NCBI RefSeq assembly: GCF_017741935.1
Contig: NZ_JAGHMH010000021.1
Span: 310,001 to 374,000 of the forward strand
Source of the DNA: Rhizobium sp. 16-449-1b
Lineage (GTDB): Bacteria; Pseudomonadota; Alphaproteobacteria; Rhizobiales; Rhizobiaceae
Direction: 5' to 3'
DNA length: 64,000 nucleotides
Part shown: positions 52,822-60,853 of the stretch, in pieces
Numbering within the stretch: the first letter of the stretch is position 1
How the letters are laid out: every line of letters starts with the position of its first letter
Notes under the pieces: model-generated
Told to the model about the DNA's origin: nothing
Databases searched by the model: none
The model's input: only the letters and a program-made list of their open reading frames with translations
Translations under genes and position numbers: made by a program

Positions 52822-53199
52822 GTTCACTCCAGATGTGTTGGATGCTGCGGGCGGTTGCGCTCGCTTAATCTGCATTTCGATTGGACTACGGTTGAATGCG
52901 TGTCTGTCGGACGATCGTCGTCTTGGGAGAGCGTCGGTTGCCGACCGGAGTGCGTCGCAGGCCATTGATGGCCGGTCGGTGTGCTCCGATGGCCGGGGGA
53001 TTAGCCGATATCGACCCGTTGCCGCATCACCACTTCTGGGTATGCGGTGAAAACAGGATCAGATTATTTCGCTCCCATCGGACGAAGAGTGGCAAAATCA
53101 GACATTGGAGCTGACGCCGACATCCGAGTTCCCGCAACCGATCGGCGACCGCCTTTGTCGATGCGTCCGCCCTTTGGGCGACCAATTGAGGATCAAGAC
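52822..53199. other. Divergent intergenic region between secreted-protein genes
   Basis: About 380 bases between the module gene (minus) and the MliC-like gene (plus). The in-frame extensions of both genes into it lack family features. Probably holds both promoters; no operator was recognised. Confidence 0.4.
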
Positions 53200-53568
53200 A
53201 TGAAACTTATCGCTGTTACCGTTTGCCTCGCCAGTTCCTGCCTATCAGCGAACTTGGCAAATGCCGCAGAGAACGGAACGATCGAACTTCACAGCAAAAC
53301 GAAAATCGAACGCATGCAGGCTGATTACAACTGCGGAGCGGCGGGCAAGCTTGCGGTGACCTATATCAACGCCGATCCAAACTTTATCGCGCTCGTGGCT
53401 CTGCCCAAACAGCCGCAGCCGCTGCTGTTCACGTCGGTGATATCCGGCTCGGGAACACGCTATGCGGCTGGAAAGTACATCTGGTGGACCAAGGGAAATT
53501 CCGCGAGCCTCTATGACACCACGTTGGGTGACAATGCTCCGCCGACGATGACGTGCAACGCCTCCTGA
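53200..53568 (+). CDS. MliC-like lysozyme inhibitor domain protein
   Basis: A 122-residue periplasmic protein: signal peptide MKLIAVTVCLASSCLSANLA (cleavage near ANAAE), then the MliC pattern ADYNCGAAGKLAVTYINADP, ALPKQPQPLLFTSVISGSGT and YAAGKYIWWTKGNSASLYDT, with a Cys pair (YNC and MTC near the end). MliC/PliC proteins block C-type lysozymes. No lipobox, so it is soluble. The ATG at 53200 is placed behind TTGAGG; the longer frame upstream has no signal peptide. Confidence 0.82.
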   Translation: MKLIAVTVCLASSCLSANLANAAENGTIELHSKTKIERMQADYNCGAAGKLAVTYINADPNFIALVALPKQPQPLLFTSVISGSGTRYAAGKYIWWTKGNSASLYDTTLGDNAPPTMTCNAS

Positions 53569-53592
53569 TCGCGTTGCAGGCTCGAGCGAGGG

Positions 53593-53955
53593 TCAACCGA
53601 TCCTGTTCAAGACTGCGCGGAAGATCGTCGCCAAGCCAAGCAGGATGGTTAACGCAGGCAATATGAGGCCGGTGTTGAGCCGAAGCGACAACAGTATTCC
53701 GACGAGAGCAAAGATGGCGCCAGCGATCAGCCGCGACAACGGCTGAATGCTTCGCCAGCCCATGATCCTTGCAAGCCGGACGCTATCCCAGATCGCACTC
53801 ATTGCCGGCAGGAGCAGGATCAGAAAGATCCAGCGATAGGGCAGCGGGTAGCCGAGTTGGTCGATAGCAAGTGCCGCTCCCAACGCAATCAGCACACAGC
53901 CGCCGAAGGCGGAGACTAACCACCTGTGGGCATGCTTGGGACTATGCGCGAGCAC
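53593..53955 (-). CDS. Small membrane protein, function unknown
   Basis: A 120-residue protein with four predicted helices (WLVSAFGGCVLIALGAALAI, YRWIFLILLLPAMSAIWDSV, a stretch at LIAGAIFALVGILLSLRL, and LILPALTILLGLATIF). Starts with GTG at 53955, 6 bases from GGAGG, overlapping the upstream gene by 14 bases. The two are translationally coupled. No family recognised. Confidence 0.7.
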   Translation of the reverse strand: MLAHSPKHAHRWLVSAFGGCVLIALGAALAIDQLGYPLPYRWIFLILLLPAMSAIWDSVRLARIMGWRSIQPLSRLIAGAIFALVGILLSLRLNTGLILPALTILLGLATIFRAVLNRIG

Positions 53956-54463
53956 GATAGTCCTCCAGAGGTCGTTCGGATGGAGATTGCTTCCAGGCCG
54001 CCCACAGCAGGATCGACAACGCAATGGCGCGTGCAATCGTCAGAGCGAGTAACAGGCCAAAATTGTCAGCGGCGTAGTCATTGTTCTGAAACGCCTGCAC
54101 AAAATGACCGACCGTGACGCCCACATAAAAGATAATCGCATAGAGCGCGACTGCGCTTTGAAACGACAGGCTGCGCCAGAATGCAAGGACGGCGACCGCG
54201 CCGAGTGCGATATCGGCAACGCCGACTTCAAACTCGAACGGGCTCTGCTGCCATCCGATCTGCGCCGATGCTATTGCGGGGAAAAACACATGGAAAAGAC
54301 CCGCCCACAAACCGTCGACGCCGACGGCCAACAACAGGATCCAGGACAGGTATCGACGTGCCCAATGTTGGTCGCGCCTGATCAACGTGGCGCAGATGAC
54401 GGCGGCGATGCAAAGGAACGCCGGCAGGTTTGTGAGGATAGTCCGGATTGTATCAGCGATCAT
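53942..54463 (-). CDS. DUF6790-like membrane protein
   Basis: A 173-residue membrane protein with five predicted helices. The segment QSPFEFEVGVADIALGAVAV with the Glu in a PFxxEVG context and FYVGVTVGHFVQAFQNNDYA resemble the DUF6790 family. ATG at 54463 behind CGGAG; a longer frame to 54487 adds only eight residues. Function unknown. Cotranscribed with the following small membrane protein. Confidence 0.68.
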   Translation of the reverse strand: MIADTIRTILTNLPAFLCIAAVICATLIRRDQHWARRYLSWILLLAVGVDGLWAGLFHVFFPAIASAQIGWQQSPFEFEVGVADIALGAVAVLAFWRSLSFQSAVALYAIIFYVGVTVGHFVQAFQNNDYAADNFGLLLALTIARAIALSILLWAAWKQSPSERPLEDYRARA

Positions 54464-54608
54464 AGTGAGCTCCGTAGAAACGACCACAATGCTCCGATCG
54501 CGGTGAAACCCGATCGATGAGCTTGCGCGTTACCTACGACCACGGCCGAAAGCCCGCATCCTCAGAACTGGTGATTAGACGGAATGAGATTGAGCCGCTT
54601 TGGCAGGC

Positions 54609-55730
54609 TCAATGAATATAGGTTCCCAGCAGCGCGCCGATGCGTTCGAAGTCACGCAGGTTGGCTGCGTCCGTCTTGCGCAGCACAGTCCGTATCTGCG
54701 TGCGCACCGTGTCGAGCGAGACCTCACGATCTCGCGCAACGATCTCGGCTGTCTGCCCACCCAGGAGCGCTGCCGCGACAGCACCTTCGGCTGCGCTTAG
54801 CCCAAACAATTCGCTGAAAACACGCGGCGGCGCCGATCGTGGCTGCGAGATGTCATTGATCAGTACAAGGGCCGGCGTACCAACTCCGAGGACGGTCCCC
54901 TGCGCCGGCAAGGGGGTGACGAACACGGCGAGTTGGCCGATGCGATAGTTTTCGGTGGCGTCAAACTCGATCCGAACTGCACCGCCACTGCCACCATTGG
55001 CAGCGCTGTGGACGATTTGCCGGATCTTCGCGCCCTCACCTCGATCGACAACCAGTCGCGTGCCTCCTGTTGTCAGCGCCTTGGACAAGGAAATCGGAAT
55101 GTCTTTATGTGACAACGTCTTGGTCGCGGCTGTGTTCGCGAACAGCACGTTGCAATCGCCATCGACAACAACAGCGCTTCCGGGCAAGGCTTCGAAGGCC
55201 GCATATGTGAGGCGCGATGCAAGCTCGGATTCAAATAGCTTCTGACGCATCCTCAGTCCGCGGCGGACGTGCGGCATGAGCTGCTCCAGCGCAGTCCTCT
55301 CTCGACTTCCGAAAGCCCTCCCATCTCGAAAGAAGCTGATGATGGTGTGATCGCTGTCGCCAACGAGACCAATGAGCATGTTTTCCCGGCCATTCGGTCT
55401 GGCAAAATCCTGGTAGAACTCGGATCGCCGATAGCGTTCGCTATCGACGATTTCGTCGACGACCACGACGGTCTCCGCTCCGGATGCCGCGGGCTTCATG
55501 TGTGATGTAGCCGACCGCACCGGATCGATATGGAGATAGTAACTGCTGTAGCTGTCCTCGTCAGGCGAGGATGTCTGAAAGACGTTGGTGTAGCGACCGT
55601 CGCCGTCCCGGAAACGAAACGTCCCCGCTTCGGCGCCAAAGAACCTGAACAGGCGCTGCCCCAGTGATGACCAGTCTTGGTCGCTTGTCGATGCATCGTA
55701 GATGTCGCTGATGAGAGAATTACAATCCAT
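54609..55730 (-). CDS. LuxR-type regulator with PAS-like domain, paralogue 2
   Basis: A 373-residue paralogue of the regulator at 47248-48438. Shared: LISDIYDASTSDQDWSSLGQ at the start, YAAFEALPGSAVVVDGDCNV in the PAS-like part, FSELFGLSAAEGAVAAALLG and VSLDTVRTQIRTVLRKTDAA in the LuxR HTH. Overall resemblance is high in the HTH and lower in the sensor, so signals may differ while DNA targets overlap. The best start is ATG at 55730 or 55736; the ribosome site is weak. Confidence 0.88.
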   Translation of the reverse strand: MDCNSLISDIYDASTSDQDWSSLGQRLFRFFGAEAGTFRFRDGDGRYTNVFQTSSPDEDSYSSYYLHIDPVRSATSHMKPAASGAETVVVVDEIVDSERYRRSEFYQDFARPNGRENMLIGLVGDSDHTIISFFRDGRAFGSRERTALEQLMPHVRRGLRMRQKLFESELASRLTYAAFEALPGSAVVVDGDCNVLFANTAATKTLSHKDIPISLSKALTTGGTRLVVDRGEGAKIRQIVHSAANGGSGGAVRIEFDATENYRIGQLAVFVTPLPAQGTVLGVGTPALVLINDISQPRSAPPRVFSELFGLSAAEGAVAAALLGGQTAEIVARDREVSLDTVRTQIRTVLRKTDAANLRDFERIGALLGTYIH

Positions 55731-56093
55731 ATGCATGCCACGCCCCACAACGTTTGAATGCAAAGAGCGCCAATACTTGAACATTGGCGGGTCATCAGTG
55801 GAAAGCTTATCGGACAGAGTGTCATTCAACCATTGAAGCTCAGAATGCAAAAATGGAATGCTTCAACGTCATGCTTAAGATGTTGCGCATATACTCCCGT
55901 CAGGTTGTATTCGCGCAACAAGATGCGACAAGACGCTGTCGCAAATAGGACAAAACTATTCCCCGCCCACGAACGAGATCATTTGGATTGAGGGGTTAGC
56001 GGGGGTCCAGTCCCCGCGAACACGTCGGTCACTTTCGAGTGTGAGCCACCAACGTCGTCGATCGGGCATTTCACGACTGCTGCGATCGTTCCA
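55731..56093. other. Intergenic region upstream of LuxR-type paralogue 2
   Basis: About 360 bases with no convincing gene on either strand; somewhat AT-richer than surroundings. It should contain the promoter of the regulator. No motif recognised. Confidence 0.4.
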
Positions 56094-56477
56094 TCACTCG
56101 TAGGCGACGAACGAGATTACGTTCCCGTCCGGGTCACGGACATGGAAGTCCGTTCCACCCCAGGGCTGGCTGGTTGGCTCCTGCGCAAACTCCGCGCCGC
56201 GGTCCCGCAGCTCCTCAAATAACCCGTGCACGTCCGAAACCTCAATTGTAGCGAGAATAAGCGAGACCTCGCGTGCTGCCAGATCAGCAAAATTCGGTTT
56301 GCTGACACACCGAAGATGCAGACAGGCCGCGCCGCGCGACACAGCGCCGTAAAACGGCGGCGTACCGTGGAGGAAATCGACGTCAAATCCGAGTTTCTCA
56401 TTGAAGAATTGCGCGCTCGCCGGCACATCACGCACAAAGAGGATCGGTACGATGGACGTCAGGGCAATTTCGCTCAT
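56094..56477 (-). CDS. VOC superfamily protein (glyoxalase/bleomycin-resistance-like), copy 1
   Basis: A 127-residue soluble protein of the vicinal oxygen chelate fold: TSIVPILFVRDVPASAQFFN, LGFDVDFLHG, and the ending QPWGGTDFHVRDPDGNVISF with the usual D-PDGN strand. Family members bind a metal and act as glyoxalases, dioxygenases or drug-binding proteins. The ATG at 56477 follows CGGAG. It stands apart from the operon upstream, behind a strong hairpin. Confidence 0.87.
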   Translation of the reverse strand: MSEIALTSIVPILFVRDVPASAQFFNEKLGFDVDFLHGTPPFYGAVSRGAACLHLRCVSKPNFADLAAREVSLILATIEVSDVHGLFEELRDRGAEFAQEPTSQPWGGTDFHVRDPDGNVISFVAYE

Positions 56478-56622
56478 GCAAGTCTCCGCTACGTCGATAT
56501 CCACCGGGTGACTCTACAGGTCGATTCATGTGTCTGCAAAGGGGCCCGAGCCAAACGAGAGCGACTTCCGCAAAGCGCCGCACAAGCCGACGTCGCACTA
56601 CCCCGTCGCCATAAGCTACTAA

Positions 56623-56647
56623 GCGGCGGTGACAATGTCACCGCCGC
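56623..56647 (-). terminator. Strong hairpin ending the SDR operon
   Basis: Perfect 11-bp arms GCGGCGGTGAC (56623-56633) and GTCACCGCCGC (56637-56647) with a 3-base loop, 25 bases past the SnoaL-like stop. On the minus strand it is followed by TTAGTAGCTTA. A likely intrinsic terminator of the minus-strand operon, with a weak U-tract. Confidence 0.6.
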
Positions 56648-56672
56648 CCTCCTTGGGCACATATGGTGGAGG

Positions 56673-57143
56673 CTAGATGCCGGAGAGAACTCCGATGTCG
56701 CCGGAGCGCCAGATATTGTCGACCGTGTTGCGAGTGATGACCCAGAGGTCGCCGCTCCTCTTCAGCTCGACGTCGTAGCGGTTCTTCATCAGGTAATGAC
56801 GCAAGGGATCGCTGCGGGGAATGTGCTGCGCCTCGACGAGAACATCCATGCGTGCTGTGTCGCCATCGATCGTCACCCGCGGATTGCTGACGGAGTGAGT
56901 GGTGTCCAAGGTGGCGAGCGATGTCGTCAGCGCCGAGACGATGACATTCCGGCCCTCGATAACAGGATAGTCGAAGCCTGCCTTGGCGGCAGCCGGACGG
57001 AAGTCGGATACGGCATTCTCCGCCAGCGATGAGGCGAGGAGATTGTTGTCGCGAAGATCTATACCAGCAGCGAAGCGATAAAGGGCCTCGACGACGGCGA
57101 GCCGGTCTGCTGCGTCCTGTGCGAACGATGGCGAGATGGTCAT
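56673..57143 (-). CDS. SnoaL/NTF2-like protein, copy 1
   Basis: A 156-residue small alpha+beta protein of the SnoaL-like fold: RLAVVEALYRFAAGIDLRDN, VIEGRNVIVSALTTSLATLD, THSVSNPRVTIDGDTARMDV, and LWVITRNTVDNIWRSGD. Such folds act as isomerases, hydrolases or binding proteins. ATG at 57143. It follows the second SnoaL-like gene after 104 bases on the same strand. Confidence 0.82.
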   Translation of the reverse strand: MTISPSFAQDAADRLAVVEALYRFAAGIDLRDNNLLASSLAENAVSDFRPAAAKAGFDYPVIEGRNVIVSALTTSLATLDTTHSVSNPRVTIDGDTARMDVLVEAQHIPRSDPLRHYLMKNRYDVELKRSGDLWVITRNTVDNIWRSGDIGVLSGI

Positions 57144-57247
57144 GAACGTGCTCCTTGTCGTGCCGGAGGCCTGCAGAATGCAGACCGTCCCCGGCGTCGG
57201 CGCGCCGGGCGCCGATGTTTCTGGTTCGATGGAACTGGTGGCGTTTG

Positions 57248-57574
57248 TTATTCGAGATCGGCGTCGATGCGCTCGATCAGGCCGGTGGGATTGATCGCGA
57301 TCTTCAGGATGCCGATCTCGTGTCCGAAATCGCCGGTGAAATCGAGCCTGACGCTGGAATGGAAGGTGCCCAGTTCTTCTATGGACAGCAGCTTGCTGCT
57401 GGTGTCGTAGCCGACGAAAAACCGCTCGAGGTACTGGCGGACACCAGCGTGGCCAATGAAGGCGTCGCCGACCGAGATATCGTCGATGACGGCGTCGGTT
57501 GCGAACAGGGACAATGCCCCTTCGACGTCGAAGGCATTGGCGGCAGCGATGAAGGATTCGACGAGCTTTCGCAT
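57248..57574 (-). CDS. SnoaL/NTF2-like protein, copy 2
   Basis: A 108-residue protein of the same fold: LVESFIAAANAFDVEGALSL, FATDAVIDDISVGDAFIGHA and VRLDFTGDFGHEIGILKIAI. The ATG at 57574 is preferred (10 bases after TGAGGAA); ATG at 57595 would overlap the upstream gene. It is read with the saccharopine-dehydrogenase-like gene. Confidence 0.8.
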   Translation of the reverse strand: MRKLVESFIAAANAFDVEGALSLFATDAVIDDISVGDAFIGHAGVRQYLERFFVGYDTSSKLLSIEELGTFHSSVRLDFTGDFGHEIGILKIAINPTGLIERIDADLE

Positions 57575-57587
57575 GGTGCCGGGTTCC

Positions 57588-58571
57588 TCAGGCATCGTTG
57601 ATCGAGGTGTCGGCAATGGTTTGCGCGAAGCCGTTGCCAAACAGGGCCGCGGGCGTCTGGAAGCCGGGACGGAATTCGCCGCCCAGGACGCGCCGGCCGG
57701 CCTCGGCTGCCGCCATCGCTGTGAACGTGTAGCCGTTGACCGTATCGAGGGCGGAATGTGTGACCTTGCCATCCGCGCCGGTGACTTCGACGGATGCCTG
57801 GTAGCGGTTCGCCAGCCTCTCCTCTTCACTTGGTCCGTCGGGAAGTGTCGAAAGGTCACACTGAGGAAAACGGTCGCCGGTAACATGCACGAAGGTCTCA
57901 ACATCGGGAACGCCCGTCGCCCGCCAGATGGTGATGAGGTCGGGCAGCGTCACGGGGAAGCAGTCGACCGCACCCTTGCCGAAATCGAATTTGCGAATGC
58001 CGTCGGCGGCAATGGCGACAAGCTCGCCGTCCACCCGCGCCAGGGTCTCGACGGTGACGTTCTCCATGGCGCTGATCGCCGATCCTCGTGACAGTCCGCC
58101 CGCCACATGCAACGCGATCCTAATTTTGCGAGGGTCCTTCACACGCAACACCACGTCTGCCGCGAGGCTTCCGAGCATGGCGACGCTTCCGCCGCCACCT
58201 GGCATGAGCATGACACCTGCAGCCTTCGCTTTGTCGTCCAAACTCTCGGCCAGACGATAGCTGTCGAGTTCGGCAGCCGTGTCGAGATAGTGCACACCGT
58301 TGCGGATCGACGCCTTCATCAGGGCATCGGCAGTACGGATAAACGGACCGGCGCAGTTTAGGAGGACGGAGATGCCGATTAGGGAGGTATCGATCGCTGC
58401 AGCATCGTCGAGACTAAATACGCGGTATTCGACGCCGAGTTCCGCAGAAAGCGCCGAAAGGGTCGCTTCGTTTCGGCCGGCGAGAACGATGGGCGTGCCT
58501 GCTTTCTTCGCATGCCCGGCTGCCATGCGGCCGGTATAGCCGGTCGCGCCGTAGATCATCAGTTTGGTCAT
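57588..58571 (-). CDS. Saccharopine dehydrogenase-like NADP-binding protein
   Basis: A 327-residue oxidoreductase with an N-terminal Rossmann motif (MIYGATGYTGRMAAGHAKKA), VLAGRNEATLSALSAEL, and LLNCAGPFIRTADALMKASI. This is the saccharopine dehydrogenase NADP-binding superfamily, which also includes trans-acting enoyl reductases. Lysine metabolism is not implied. The ATG at 58571 lies one base after the VOC gene stop. Confidence 0.83.
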   Translation of the reverse strand: MTKLMIYGATGYTGRMAAGHAKKAGTPIVLAGRNEATLSALSAELGVEYRVFSLDDAAAIDTSLIGISVLLNCAGPFIRTADALMKASIRNGVHYLDTAAELDSYRLAESLDDKAKAAGVMLMPGGGGSVAMLGSLAADVVLRVKDPRKIRIALHVAGGLSRGSAISAMENVTVETLARVDGELVAIAADGIRKFDFGKGAVDCFPVTLPDLITIWRATGVPDVETFVHVTGDRFPQCDLSTLPDGPSEEERLANRYQASVEVTGADGKVTHSALDTVNGYTFTAMAAAEAGRRVLGGEFRPGFQTPAALFGNGFAQTIADTSINDA

Positions 58572-58572
58572 A

Positions 58573-58968
58573 TCAGTGCTGCCATTCCTTGTAGACGAAT
58601 TCGAGGCTGTAGCCGTCCAGATCACGGACCTGGGCGGCGTAATAGCGGGGGTCGTAGTGGAGCTGTGCTCCCGGCGGATGAATTTCCGAGGCGCCTGCCG
58701 TCATGGCGGCGGCGAAGGCGGCGTCGACCTCAGAGATGCCATCGGCGACGAAGCCGACATGAGCTGCGCGGCCTTCGACCACGCCTTCGCGGAGCCAGAA
58801 GAACACCCGGCCGTTCGCGCCGAATCCTTTCAGATCCGGATGACCGGGAGGGCCGTCATTGCCTTCGTAGTCGTGGGCGTGGACGATGCCGAGTGGGGCC
58901 AGCGTCGCTTCGTAGAAGGCGATCGAGCGATCGATGTCGCTGACGGAAATGAAGACATGGTCGAGCAT
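58573..58968 (-). CDS. VOC superfamily protein, copy 2
   Basis: A 131-residue VOC-fold protein: LDHVFISVSDIDRSIAFYEA, PLGIVHAHDYEG, FGANGRVFFWLREGVVEGRA, and the end VRDLDGYSLEFVYKE. Part of the SDR operon. It could be a lactoylglutathione-lyase-like or aromatic ring-cleaving enzyme; no ligand set can be fixed by eye. Confidence 0.87.
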   Translation of the reverse strand: MLDHVFISVSDIDRSIAFYEATLAPLGIVHAHDYEGNDGPPGHPDLKGFGANGRVFFWLREGVVEGRAAHVGFVADGISEVDAAFAAAMTAGASEIHPPGAQLHYDPRYYAAQVRDLDGYSLEFVYKEWQH

Positions 58969-58983
58969 ATCGCTCTCCTTCGT

Positions 58984-59727
58984 TCAGATAATGTAGCCGC
59001 CCGCGACCTCAATGTTCTGGGCGTTGATCCAGCGGTTTTCCGAAGACAGAAGGCTGGCGATGACGCCACCAATCTCTTCAGGCTCACCGACGCGGCCAAG
59101 TGCGGTCTGGCCTGCAAGCATCGCCTCGAGCTCGTCGTTCAGGCCGCCGCCGAGTTCGGTGCGGATTGCGCCGGGCGCGATCGAGTTCGCGCGGATGCCC
59201 CGCTCGCTGAACTCCTTGGCCATGTAGCGGGTCAAAACTTCCAGACCACCCTTGAAGGAGGCATAGGGCGCGACGCCTGCGGTTGCCACGCGCGTGGTCG
59301 CACTGGTGATGTTGATGATCTGGCCGCCGTCCGCCATCAGCGGCAGCAGAATCTGGGTCAGGAAGAATGGCCCCTTGAGATGGACGTTGAACAGCCCATC
59401 GAACTGTTCTTCCGTCACAGTCGCGATCGGATTGAAGAGGCCGTATCCGGCATTATTGACGAGGTAATCGAAGTCGTCCCGGCCGAAGACTGATTGAAGT
59501 TTCGATGCAAGCGAATCCCGGAAGGCCGGGAACGCGCCGCTGTTGCCGACGTCGAGCTTCAAGGCGACGGCCTTGCCGCCGTTCCCCATGATTGCCTTCA
59601 CGACATCATCCGCTTTTGCCGGGTTGCTGTTGTAGGTCACGACGACGCCCATTCCCTTGGCCGCACATTCGATGGCCGTGCTGGCTCCAAGACCCCGGCT
59701 TCCTCCGGTGACGATGACGATCTTCAT
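58984..59727 (-). CDS. Short-chain dehydrogenase/reductase (SDR)
   Basis: A 247-residue NAD(P)-dependent oxidoreductase: cofactor motif TGGSRGLGAS (about residues 7-16), NNAGYG, the catalytic Ser in INITSATT, YASFKGG (YxxxK) and SIAPGAIRTE. Typical classical SDR; substrate unknown. It is the first gene of the minus-strand operon and divergent from the AraC-type regulator. The ATG at 59727 gives the proper N-terminus; the extension upstream crosses the promoter. Confidence 0.92.
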   Translation of the reverse strand: MKIVIVTGGSRGLGASTAIECAAKGMGVVVTYNSNPAKADDVVKAIMGNGGKAVALKLDVGNSGAFPAFRDSLASKLQSVFGRDDFDYLVNNAGYGLFNPIATVTEEQFDGLFNVHLKGPFFLTQILLPLMADGGQIINITSATTRVATAGVAPYASFKGGLEVLTRYMAKEFSERGIRANSIAPGAIRTELGGGLNDELEAMLAGQTALGRVGEPEEIGGVIASLLSSENRWINAQNIEVAGGYII

Positions 59728-59863
59728 GGCTGTTTCCTTGGCTGTTTGCTGTGCCCCGAAGCTAGGCCTGCACCGTCTCGCCCGCTCACCTATTCCTCTC
59801 CGAAGCTTGCCTATTTCTGCTTCCCTGTTGCGGAGGCGATCTTGACATGCCACGGTCGCCTCC

Positions 59864-60745
59864 ATGGAAAAACAACTTCAGGAACTGCGCGCTCTGGCGT
59901 CGACGGCGGAAAACCGGCGCACGGAAACGGGAATTCCCCGTGTTGCGATGGTGCAGGGCGAGATCCCGGAGCATCGGCTTTCGGCCGTCTACGAGCCGAT
60001 GATCAACCTGATCCTGACTGGCTCGAAAACGATGACGGTCGGCGAGCGGACTTTTGCCTACGACCCGGCGACGTATTTCGTCATGTCGGTCGATCTTCCG
60101 GCGGTGGGGTCGGTTCACCCTTCGGTGGCGGGAGAGCCCTATCTCGCGGTCAGCCTGACACTCCACCCGCCGACGGTCGCCGCCCTCATCAGCGATCTGC
60201 CCGTGCAGGTCTGCAGCAAGCTGTTCGGCTCCGGCTTCTCGGTCGCGCCGGTCAACGACGAGTTCCTCGACGCCTGGGTGCGGATGCTCCGGCTGATGGA
60301 CCGTCCGGACGAAATCGCCGTGCTTGCACCTGCCTACGAGCGTGAGATTCTTTTCAGGGTGCTGCAAGGGCCGCTGGGCTGGATGCTGCGCGACATTGCC
60401 GCGCCCGATGCGGCACTGTCGCGGATCGGCGTTGCGATCCAATGGATCCGGGAAAACTTTGCCAAGCCGCTCAGGGTCGACGCTCTCGCGGAGATGGCAG
60501 CTCTAAGCGTCTCGGCGTTCCACCGACACTTCAAGGCAATCACGGCTCTCAGCCCGATCCAATATCAAAAGCAGGTCCGGCTTCTGCATGCGCGCAGGCT
60601 TTTGATGGCTGGAGAAGGAACGGCAACGTCGGTCGCCTTCGGCGTTGGCTATGAAAGCCCGAACCAGTTCAGCCGGGAATACGCAAGGCAGTTCGGGCTA
60701 CCGCCCTCGAAGGATCTCGTGCGTCTTCGGGGTGAGGCCGTGTGA
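59864..60745 (+). CDS. AraC-family transcriptional regulator
   Basis: A 293-residue regulator with an N-terminal AraC_N/YqhC-type domain (AVYEPMINLILTGSKTMTVG, TYFVMSVDLPAVGSVHPS) and a C-terminal double helix-turn-helix (LRVDALAEMAALSVSAFHRH, TATSVAFGVGYESPNQFSRE). The gap of 136 bases to the divergent SDR gene should hold its operator. Relatives respond to aldehydes or other electrophiles, a possible clue to the operon's role. Confidence 0.92.
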   Translation: MEKQLQELRALASTAENRRTETGIPRVAMVQGEIPEHRLSAVYEPMINLILTGSKTMTVGERTFAYDPATYFVMSVDLPAVGSVHPSVAGEPYLAVSLTLHPPTVAALISDLPVQVCSKLFGSGFSVAPVNDEFLDAWVRMLRLMDRPDEIAVLAPAYEREILFRVLQGPLGWMLRDIAAPDAALSRIGVAIQWIRENFAKPLRVDALAEMAALSVSAFHRHFKAITALSPIQYQKQVRLLHARRLLMAGEGTATSVAFGVGYESPNQFSREYARQFGLPPSKDLVRLRGEAV

Positions 60746-60798
60746 CGGGCGTCTGGGCTGGGATGCATTCATCCAACGGCCGCTTCGGGCCGGGTACA

Positions 60799-60822
60799 GA
60801 CCACCAGCGCAAGCTGGTGGTC
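60799..60822. terminator. Hairpin with GCAA loop between araC-type gene and nrdF
   Basis: Perfect 10-bp arms GACCACCAGC (60799-60808) and GCTGGTGGTC (60813-60822) closed by a GCAA tetraloop (GNRA type), between the convergent stops at 60745 and 60854. Possibly a bidirectional terminator or a stabilising 3' structure; U-runs are lacking. Confidence 0.5.
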
Positions 60823-60853
60823 ACCCTTCGCCAAAGGCGCCTATTGCGCCACG

